The notes under the pieces are model-generated. The model had not been told where the DNA came from. It searched no databases and was given only the letters and a program-made list of their open reading frames with translations. From NCBI GenBank assembly GCA_002420015.1, contig DIHF01000039.1, forward strand, positions 1-36,579: DNA of 36,579 nt. The letters run 5' to 3'. This DNA comes from Micavibrio sp. UBA5703. GTDB lineage: Bacteria; Pseudomonadota; Alphaproteobacteria; Micavibrionales; Micavibrionaceae. The translations under genes and the position numbers were made by a program. Shown piece after piece: positions 1-6,629 of the stretch (its first letter is position 1; every line of letters begins with the position of its first letter).

Positions 1-882
1 GCTCAGGTGACGAGTATTATAGAGTTATCGGAGACGGCGATTAATAATCTCGGTATTAAAACGGTGAAAGCGGCCATCGCTCCGCGCGCAACGATGATCG
101 ATGTAAACGGGATTGTCGAGTTTCTGCCGGAACGTCAAGCCATCGCCAGCGCGCGGGCGGCGGGACGAGTATCGGAAATCAATGTCAAGGTGGGCGAGAA
201 AGTCGCCAAAGGCCAGAGCCTTTTAACCATCCAGCCGATCTTCGTCGGCAGCTCTCCGGTGTCCATCCCATCGCCTCTTGATGGCTACGTGACCAAGCAG
301 AACGTCGTTCTGGGGCAGTCCGTCACACCGGAAGCCGGATTGATGGAAATCGGGGATTCCTCCGAAGTTCTGGTGCGCGGTGTCATGTACGAAACACCGG
401 ATGTCGCCAAGGTTCAGGTCGGTCAAAATGTGAGCGTCAATAGCAGCCTGATCGGCAATACGCCGTTGAAGGGCAAGGTGCAGCGCATGGACGGCGCTTA
501 TGATCGCGGCAGCCGCACCTTGAATGTCTACGCCTTGGTTGAAAATCCGGATCGCACGTTGCTTGCCAATATGCAGGTCGTTCTCTCCATCGAAGTGACC
601 GAGCCTGCTGATATTTTGACCGTCCCCGTCAAAGCCATTCTGGGCGATAGCGGTGAACAATTCGTTTTTGTAAGAAGCGGAAACGCGTTCGAACGCCGCA
701 GCGTCAAGCTTGGCGCGAAGTTCGGAGCGGAGCGCGAAGTGCTGGAAGGCGTGTTTCCCGATGAGGAAGTGGTAACGGTTGGAAACTACCAGCTGCAATT
801 CGCTAAATCGGCTGAAGCCAAAAAAGACGCTCCTGCGGCGGAAGGCAAAAAAGAAGATGACGGTCACGATCACGAACATTAA
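1..882 (+). CDS. RND efflux periplasmic adaptor subunit (HlyD/CusB/CzcB family), 5'-truncated by window edge
   Basis: This is the C-terminal 293 residues or so of a membrane-fusion protein that would link an inner-membrane RND pump to an outer-membrane channel. The frame is open to the first base, so the true start lies upstream; the GTG at position 7 is only the first possible start codon. A biotinyl-lipoyl-like segment is visible (GRVSEINVKVGEKVAKGQ, then PSPLDGYVTKQNVVLGQSV), followed by the beta-barrel region and a membrane-proximal domain ending near FAKSAEAKK. The C-terminus is rich in Lys, Glu and Asp and ends in a His cluster (DDGHDHEH), which suggests metal binding. The RND pump gene follows after 33 bp, so the two are almost certainly co-transcribed. 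The family is clear; the metal carried is not. Confidence 0.93.
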   Translation, partial: AQVTSIIELSETAINNLGIKTVKAAIAPRATMIDVNGIVEFLPERQAIASARAAGRVSEINVKVGEKVAKGQSLLTIQPIFVGSSPVSIPSPLDGYVTKQNVVLGQSVTPEAGLMEIGDSSEVLVRGVMYETPDVAKVQVGQNVSVNSSLIGNTPLKGKVQRMDGAYDRGSRTLNVYALVENPDRTLLANMQVVLSIEVTEPADILTVPVKAILGDSGEQFVFVRSGNAFERRSVKLGAKFGAEREVLEGVFPDEEVVTVGNYQLQFAKSAEAKKDAPAAEGKKEDDGHDHEH

Positions 883-915
883 CCGGCGCGCGATCCGTGA
901 ATAAAGGATTATAAA

Positions 916-3900
916 ATGTTGAATGCAATCATCCATTTTTCTTTGAAGAACAGACTGCTGGTCGTCGCCGCCTCGGCTTTGCTGATGGTCTATGGTGTGT
1001 TCGTTATCAGCAAGTTGCCTGTCGATGTTTTTCCTGATCTCAACCGTCCCACGGTGACAATCTTTACCGAGGCCGAAGGTCTTGCGCCAGAAGAGGTCGA
1101 AGCCTTGGTTACATGGCCGCTTGAAACGGCGGTCAATGGTTCAACGGGCGTCGAACGCGTGCGCTCGGCCTCCGCTATCGGTCTTTCCATCGTTTGGGTT
1201 GAGTTCGGCTGGGATACAAACATCTACACCGCCCGCCAGATCGTGGCGGAAAAGCTGCAACAGGCCCAGGAAACCCTGCCGCAGGACGTTCGCCCCGTCA
1301 TGGGGCCGATCTCCTCAATTATGGGCGAGATCATGCTGGTGGGCTTGACCAGTGAGGATCCAAAGATCAATGGCATGGATTTGCGCACCATCGCCGAGTG
1401 GGATATCCGCAACCGCATTCTTTCCATCTCCGGCATCTCGCAAGTCTCGGTGATCGGCGGCGAGCTGAAGCAGTATCAGGTGCTGGTCGACCCCTTGAAG
1501 CTTAAAAACTACGGCGTCACGTTGCATGATGTCGAAGCCACGATTGAAGGATCGAATATCAACGCCACGGGGGGCTTCCTCCTCTCCGATTACCAGGAAA
1601 GTCTGATCCGTAACGTGGCCAGGGTCAAGACGGTCGAGGATCTGGCAAAATCGCCGCTTCCACAGGATAATGGCAGCCCGACGCCGCTGACCCTCGATCA
1701 GGTAGCCGACATCAAGCTCGGCGGGCCGCTTGCCAAGCGCGGGGATGCCAGCGTCAACGGCCAATCCGCCGTCATTCTTTCTATCCAAAAACAACCAGGC
1801 GCCGATACGATCAAGCTCACCGAAGCAGTCGAGGCGGAACTGGCCAGCATTCAAAAAACCTTGCCCGAAGGCGTGAAGATTCACGGCGAGATCTTCAAAC
1901 AGGGAACCTTTATTGAGCGCGCGATCAAGAACGTCGAGGAAGCATTGCGCGACGGAGCTATTCTGGTGGCGATTGTTCTATTCCTCTTTCTGCTCAATTT
2001 CCGCACGACTTTCATTACCTTGACGGCCATTCCACTGTCTTTTGTCTTGACGGCCATCGTCTTTAAATATTTTGGTTTGAGTATCAACACCATGACCCTG
2101 GGCGGTCTGGCGGTTGCTATCGGCGAGTTGGTCGATGACGCGATCGTCGATGTGGAAAACGTCTTCCGTCGCTTGCGTGAAAACCGCCATGCCGAAAAAC
2201 CGCGCAATCCTCTGCAAGTTATCTTTGAAGCCTCAAGCGAGGTTCGGAACTCTATCGTTTTTGCTACTATCATCGTTGTGCTGGTATTCATACCGCTCTT
2301 TGCGATGGGCGGTATCGAGGGCAAGATATTCCTGCCGCTCGGAATTGCCTATATCACATCCATCGTTGCGTCTTTGTTTGTGTCATTGACGTTAACGCCC
2401 GCGCTTTGCTCTTATCTGCTGCCGAACATGAAACGTATGAGCGATGAGCATGATGGCTGGCTTGTCCGCACGATCAAGGGAGCGCAAAAGCGCGTCTTGA
2501 ATTTTGCCTTCCCCCATAGCCGGATTGTGCTGACCTTCGTCGCTTTGGTGACGATTAGCGTCATGGCGCTTGTGCCGTTCTTTGGAAAAGAGTTTCTGCC
2601 GCAATTCAACGAAGGATCGGTGACGATCAATATCCTGACGCCGCCTGGCACGAGCCTTGCCGAGTCAAACCGCATTGGCACGATTGCTGAAAACCTGATC
2701 CGTCAAGTGCCGGAAGCCTCCGAGACAGGCAGACGCACGGGCCGCGCCGAGCGCGACGACCATGCGGAAGGCGTGCATTCAAGCGAGATTGAGGTTGAAC
2801 TGAAGGAATCTGAGCGTTCCCGCGCCGATATTTTGGCCGATATCCGCAACCGCCTAGATGGAATTCCAGGCATCGCCGTCAATATCGGACAACCGATCTC
2901 CCACCGCATCGATCACATGATGAGCGGCGTCCGCGCCCAGATGGCCATCAAGCTATTTGGCACCGATCTTGACGTGCTGCGCGCCAAGGCAGAAGAAATC
3001 CGTCAGGCCATGAGCGAGGTCGAGGGCGTGGTCGACCTGTCCGTGGAAAAACAAGTCCTGATCCCGCAGGTGCATGTGCTATTTGACCGCGAGAAAGCGG
3101 CGTCCTATGGCCTTTTGTCGGGTGAAGCTGCTGAATATGCCGAGCTTGCCATGCAGGGCAAGGCTGTCGGACAGGTTCTTGACGGACAGCGCACCTACGA
3201 TATCGTCATGCGCCTGTCCGATGCTGCCCGTAACGATGTCGAGGCGATTAAGCAGATTCCTGTCGATACCAAAGACGGCAATGTCGTGCCGCTTCAGGCG
3301 ATTGCCACCGTACAGGATGCTAAGGGGCCGAATATCATTAATCGTGAGAATGCCCAGCGCCGGATCGTGATCCAGGCCAACGTGTCCGACCGCGACCTCG
3401 TCGGCGTGGTGCAGAAGGTGCAAAGTGCCATCGATAGCAAAGTAAAATTACCGCAAGGTTACTACGTCACTTATGGCGGTCAGTTTGAAAGCCAGGCCAG
3501 CGCCTCGCGGCTGATTATGCTTTTGAGCCTGTTCTCCCTCGCTGGCATGTTCATGGTGCTGTACGTCCACTTCAAGAGCGCTAATCTGGCCTTGCAGGTC
3601 ATGACGTCTATTCCGCTTGCCTTTATCGGCGCGGTAATCGGGGTCTGGCTGTCCGGCGGGGTATTTTCCATCGCTACCATGGTCGGCTTTGTTACGCTGA
3701 CGGGGATCGCAGCCCGTAACGGCATCATGATGATCGCGCACTATATCCACCTGATGGAGCATGAGGGTGAGAAGTTTGATCTGGCCATGGTTTATCGCGG
3801 CACGTCCGAACGGATCATCCCCGTGTTGATGACAGCGCTGACCGCGTCTCTGGCGCTGATCCCGCTTGTCATCGCCGCTGACGAGCCAGGTCGCGAGCTG

Positions 3901-4038
3901 TTGCACCCTGTCGCCGTGGTCATTTTCTGCGGCCTGTTCTCCAGCACCTTGCTCGACCTTACGGTGCGTCCGCTCGTGTTCTGGAAGTTCGGCAAAAAGC
4001 CAATCGCAACTCTGTTACCCCAAGCCATCAACCCATGA
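916..4038 (+). CDS. Heavy-metal efflux RND permease (CusA/CzcA-type), substrate uncertain
   Basis: A 1040-residue inner-membrane proton/metal antiporter of the HME-RND family, the normal length for CusA and CzcA. It begins with the family pattern of a first membrane helix followed by KLPVDVFPDLNRPTV. The TM4 proton-relay motif is ELVDDAIVDVEN with Asp407. In the porter domain the CusA export methionines are not kept: the matching places read NILTPPG, HSSEIEVEL and IDHMMSG. A charged, His-containing stretch (RAERDDHAEGVHSS) lies nearby instead. A Shine-Dalgarno-like AAAGGA precedes the ATG. The gene follows the adaptor gene, and its stop overlaps an ATG of the next reading frame. Family membership is certain. 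It could export Cu/Ag, Zn/Co/Cd or another cation; sequence alone does not decide. Confidence 0.95.
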   Translation: MLNAIIHFSLKNRLLVVAASALLMVYGVFVISKLPVDVFPDLNRPTVTIFTEAEGLAPEEVEALVTWPLETAVNGSTGVERVRSASAIGLSIVWVEFGWDTNIYTARQIVAEKLQQAQETLPQDVRPVMGPISSIMGEIMLVGLTSEDPKINGMDLRTIAEWDIRNRILSISGISQVSVIGGELKQYQVLVDPLKLKNYGVTLHDVEATIEGSNINATGGFLLSDYQESLIRNVARVKTVEDLAKSPLPQDNGSPTPLTLDQVADIKLGGPLAKRGDASVNGQSAVILSIQKQPGADTIKLTEAVEAELASIQKTLPEGVKIHGEIFKQGTFIERAIKNVEEALRDGAILVAIVLFLFLLNFRTTFITLTAIPLSFVLTAIVFKYFGLSINTMTLGGLAVAIGELVDDAIVDVENVFRRLRENRHAEKPRNPLQVIFEASSEVRNSIVFATIIVVLVFIPLFAMGGIEGKIFLPLGIAYITSIVASLFVSLTLTPALCSYLLPNMKRMSDEHDGWLVRTIKGAQKRVLNFAFPHSRIVLTFVALVTISVMALVPFFGKEFLPQFNEGSVTINILTPPGTSLAESNRIGTIAENLIRQVPEASETGRRTGRAERDDHAEGVHSSEIEVELKESERSRADILADIRNRLDGIPGIAVNIGQPISHRIDHMMSGVRAQMAIKLFGTDLDVLRAKAEEIRQAMSEVEGVVDLSVEKQVLIPQVHVLFDREKAASYGLLSGEAAEYAELAMQGKAVGQVLDGQRTYDIVMRLSDAARNDVEAIKQIPVDTKDGNVVPLQAIATVQDAKGPNIINRENAQRRIVIQANVSDRDLVGVVQKVQSAIDSKVKLPQGYYVTYGGQFESQASASRLIMLLSLFSLAGMFMVLYVHFKSANLALQVMTSIPLAFIGAVIGVWLSGGVFSIATMVGFVTLTGIAARNGIMMIAHYIHLMEHEGEKFDLAMVYRGTSERIIPVLMTALTASLALIPLVIAADEPGRELLHPVAVVIFCGLFSSTLLDLTVRPLVFWKFGKKPIATLLPQAINP

Positions 4039-4052
4039 AAAAGGAGACCACC

Positions 4053-4490
4053 ATGAAAAAACTACTATTGACCGCCGCTATTATTGCCCTAACAGGGCTG
4101 AATCAACCAGCCTTTGCGCACGGCGACGAAGATCATGGCAGCCAGCCGCATGAAACGACTGCGGAATCAACGATACCAACGACAACGGCTCAAGACTCCC
4201 TTACCAGCATCCAAACGGGTATGGATACGGTCGCATCTCAGATCGAGGCTGGACAGCTTGATTTAACGCATGCCGAGATTGAAAAAATCGATGCAGCGGC
4301 GAAAGCCTTGAAGACCAGCGCGACCGTCACGGACGATAAAAAAGCCCGTCTGGAATCCTCGATCAACCAGTTCGTCGCTCAGCTTGGAAAGCTTCATGTG
4401 GTTGCCGATGCCAAAGATGCTGAAAAATCGAAAGCCGAATTCAAAAAAGCGCAAGGCGCTTTGAAGCTTGTCGAATCCAATCTGAAATAA
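4053..4490 (+). CDS. Small His-containing exported helical protein of metal efflux operon
   Basis: A 145-residue protein with a Sec signal peptide (KKLLLTAAIIALTGL, cleavage after AFA) and a short mature N-terminal metal-binding-like stretch, HGDEDHGSQPHE. The rest is predicted helical and charged (LDLTHAEIEKIDAAAKALK). The frame is also open to an ATG at 4035 that overlaps the pump stop codon, but the ATG at 4053 is preferred because AAGGAG sits at 4041-4046 just ahead of it and the signal peptide then starts correctly. I do not recognise a named family. A protein with the same plan, signal peptide plus His-rich start plus helical body, follows the CzcA-like pump at 26079. An accessory periplasmic metal-binding role is inferred from this context only. 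Confidence 0.85.
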   Translation: MKKLLLTAAIIALTGLNQPAFAHGDEDHGSQPHETTAESTIPTTTAQDSLTSIQTGMDTVASQIEAGQLDLTHAEIEKIDAAAKALKTSATVTDDKKARLESSINQFVAQLGKLHVVADAKDAEKSKAEFKKAQGALKLVESNLK

Positions 4491-4501
4491 GGAGACCAAC
4501 G

Positions 4502-5386
4502 ATGAAATTACTTCACACTCTGCTCGTCACCACAATTTTGACCACAGGGGCTGCCGCCTATGCCGCAGGCGACCATGCTGAAGGTCACGGTTCGAAAGCT
4601 CCCGCTGCCGCCGCAAGCGTGTCTCATGACGCGATGGGGCATGGCGGCGATAAAATGGAAGCCATGGCGATCAAAAACACAGTCAAACTGACACTTGAAC
4701 CTGCCGCTGCCCTAGAAGCCGGAAAGACCACCCAAGTCACGGTAAAGTTGAGTGCTGTCACCGATGCCAAACCCCTGACATTTGATGACCTTAAAGAAGC
4801 ACACACCAAGAAGCTGCATCTGTTGATCGTAGATCCATCGCTGACCGACTATCATCATATCCACCCTGTTGCGGGTAAAAATCCAGGCGAGTATGTTTTC
4901 GACTTCACGCCGTTGAAAAACGACAGTTATCGCGTCTGGGCGGATGTGATCCCCGTTGCCACAGGCAAGCAGGAATATGTGCAAACCGATATGGGGACGT
5001 CTGCCAAAGAAAAAGCCAATATCGACAAAACTACAAGTATGGCAGCGACGGTTGATGGTTATACCTTCACTCTAGCCTTGGATGATGAGCCAAAAGCGGG
5101 TAATCCCGTTATGGCGAACGTCACCGTTACTAAAGATGGACAACCGTTCACACAGCTGGAGCCAGTGATGGGTGCTTTCGCACATGTTGTCGGATTCACC
5201 GAAGATTACAACTCCATTCTCCATGTCCACCCGATGGGCAAAGAGCCTACCAGCGATAATGAGCGTGGTGGGCCGAAGCTCGAGTTCCATATCGAGCCAG
5301 AAAAGGCGGGCTTCGTGAAGCTGTTCGCCCAAGTCCGTATCGGTGGGAAGGATATTTTTGCCCCGTTCGGTATAACCGTTAAATAA
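4502..5386 (+). CDS. Periplasmic metal-associated protein with two HxHP beta-sandwich modules
   Basis: A 294-residue exported protein. The signal peptide ends near AAYAA, and a His/Met-rich linker follows (residues 23-53: GDHAEGHG, SHDAMGHGGDKMEAM). The body looks like two copies of one beta-rich module. Copy one (about 106-149) has DYHHIHPV and ends YRVWADV; copy two (about 228-278) has ILHVHPMG and ends VKLFAQV. It resembles YtkA-like and heavy-metal-associated secreted proteins often found beside efflux operons, but I cannot assign a Pfam family by eye. AAGGAG precedes the ATG, 11 bp after the previous stop, which points to one operon. The paired HxH motifs suggest periplasmic copper or zinc binding (inference). 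Confidence 0.85.
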   Translation: MKLLHTLLVTTILTTGAAAYAAGDHAEGHGSKAPAAAASVSHDAMGHGGDKMEAMAIKNTVKLTLEPAAALEAGKTTQVTVKLSAVTDAKPLTFDDLKEAHTKKLHLLIVDPSLTDYHHIHPVAGKNPGEYVFDFTPLKNDSYRVWADVIPVATGKQEYVQTDMGTSAKEKANIDKTTSMAATVDGYTFTLALDDEPKAGNPVMANVTVTKDGQPFTQLEPVMGAFAHVVGFTEDYNSILHVHPMGKEPTSDNERGGPKLEFHIEPEKAGFVKLFAQVRIGGKDIFAPFGITVK

Positions 5387-5410
5387 CCCGTCAACAAAAG
5401 GAGACTAATC

Positions 5411-5908
5411 ATGAAGACGTTTTTTCTAGCATTAATGATGGCTTTGGCTACTTTCGTTCCTGCCATGGCTGCGGATACTGGGCATTCGCAGGGTGAAGCA
5501 TGGCTCAAGCCCGTCGAGGCGCAATATGTGTGCATGATGAACAACAAGGTGTTCGACAAGCCGCAAATGGCCATCCAAGTTGAGGGGAAGACCTATTACG
5601 GCTGCTGCCCGATGTGTAAGGATATGCTTGAGCAAGATTCTGAAAAGCGTAGCGCAATCGATCCTGTCAGCGGCAAAAAAGTAGATAAAGCTACAGCAGT
5701 CATCGGTGCCGACACTCATGGTATGACCTATTACTTCGAGAGCAAGGAAAATCTCGATACGTTCGCCAGCCGCCCGATGCCTGAGGCAAGTAACGGCACG
5801 ATGATGCACGACATGGGCGGCATGATGATGCAGCACGATCAGAGTGACGTGAAGAAATCCCCTGCTGCCTCTGCCAAAAGCGGCGAAGACCACAAACAAC
5901 ACCATTAA
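5411..5908 (+). CDS. Exported TRASH/YHS-like metal-binding protein
   Basis: A 165-residue protein with signal peptide (cleavage near AMAA, residue 21). A TRASH-like cysteine set follows: Cys41, Cys65, Cys66 and Cys69 in YVCMMNN and YGCCPMCKDML, spaced close to the C-x(19-22)-C-x3-C pattern of TRASH domains. Residues 84-122 (DPVSGKKV to YYFESKENLDTFA) resemble a YHS domain without its cysteine. The tail is Met/His-rich (TMMHDMGGMMMQHDQ) and ends in HKQHH. Such proteins are thought to bind or sense metals, often copper. AAAGGAG precedes the start, and the gene lies 24 bp after its neighbour in the same operon. Its role as periplasmic metal carrier is inferred. Confidence 0.85.
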   Translation: MKTFFLALMMALATFVPAMAADTGHSQGEAWLKPVEAQYVCMMNNKVFDKPQMAIQVEGKTYYGCCPMCKDMLEQDSEKRSAIDPVSGKKVDKATAVIGADTHGMTYYFESKENLDTFASRPMPEASNGTMMHDMGGMMMQHDQSDVKKSPAASAKSGEDHKQHH

Positions 5909-5919
5909 GGAGGAACGTC

Positions 5920-6147
5920 ATGCATCACGACGAAAACTGCAGCCACGGGCATAAGGGGCTTTTATCGTGGATTCTCTCTTGGAAGGGTGTTGGATTAATT
6001 CTGATCCTGGCTGGCGTCAGTTATTATCTCCTGACCGTCCATCTGGCGCATCTGGCCGTGTCGTTGCCGTATCTTTTTTTGTTGGCTTGCCCGCTGATGC
6101 ATATCTTTGGACATAAGCACGGTCATGATAACAAGAAACAGGACTGA
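5920..6147 (+). CDS. DUF2933-type small membrane protein
   Basis: A 75-residue protein with His-rich ends (HHDENCSHGHKG and HIFGHKHGHDN) around two short hydrophobic segments, the second reading LPYLFLLACPLMHIF. This layout matches DUF2933 proteins, which are small membrane proteins repeatedly found beside copper and heavy-metal efflux genes. AAGGAGG stands just before the ATG and only 11 bp separate it from the upstream stop, so it belongs to the same operon. Its biochemical role is unknown; the flanking histidines could bind metal on one face of the membrane. Confidence 0.85.
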   Translation: MHHDENCSHGHKGLLSWILSWKGVGLILILAGVSYYLLTVHLAHLAVSLPYLFLLACPLMHIFGHKHGHDNKKQD

Positions 6148-6266
6148 TTGACGCAATCGTTGCTTGTAAAAATGGCCTGCTATTCTTCAGGGATGGGCAC
6201 TTTCAAAACGTATTATTGATGTGACGAATGTCTCGTCTCATCAACTCACTGAGAAAGAAGTCTATC

Positions 6267-6473
6267 ATGATGAAGAATATATCTCTTACATCGCTTCGCT
6301 TGAGCGGGCTGTTGGCTGTGACCGCGCTCTTAGCCGCTTGTGCGGCCCCGACGACGACAGCCACGACCAACCAAACCCAAAAATACAACAGCCAGGAATG
6401 CAAGCAGATGCTCGGACGTGGCGTGATCAATCTCGACCAGTACAAACAGTGCATTTATGGCCAGCCTATCTAG
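6267..6473 (+). CDS. Small lipoprotein, ECK-GRG family (copy 1)
   Basis: A 68-residue predicted lipoprotein. The signal peptide ends in the lipobox LLAAC, and a short Thr-rich linker leads to a compact C-terminal motif, ECKQMLGRGVINLDQ followed by KQC. The frame is open to an ATG at 6228, but starting at 6267 (or 6270) gives a normal lipoprotein signal with a purine-rich stretch just upstream. I do not recognise a named family. The lipoprotein at 19776 shares the same motif with identical spacing between the two cysteines, so the two are related. It lies 119 bp after the DUF2933 gene; whether it belongs to that operon or has its own promoter is unclear. Confidence 0.75.
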   Translation: MMKNISLTSLRLSGLLAVTALLAACAAPTTTATTNQTQKYNSQECKQMLGRGVINLDQYKQCIYGQPI

Positions 6474-6629
6474 TTGGATAAAGCGTCCTAATTGAGTGTT
6501 GAGTATGGTATTTATTAAACGAAAAGAACAACCTGCCTGAGAATCAGACGGGCTGGTCTCTATCATATGAAATCTATTGAGGAAGCCACGCGTTTGTTTT
6601 CAAAATTCGACGAATAAGGAATATCAGCC

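Noticed and set aside
6148..6186. TTGACG at 6148 as the -35 of a promoter for the small lipoprotein
   Set aside because: No -10-like hexamer is found 16-19 bp downstream.
6535..6560. Imperfect stem-loop in the gap before the copper ATPase as a terminator
   Set aside because: The stem is interrupted and no T-run follows.
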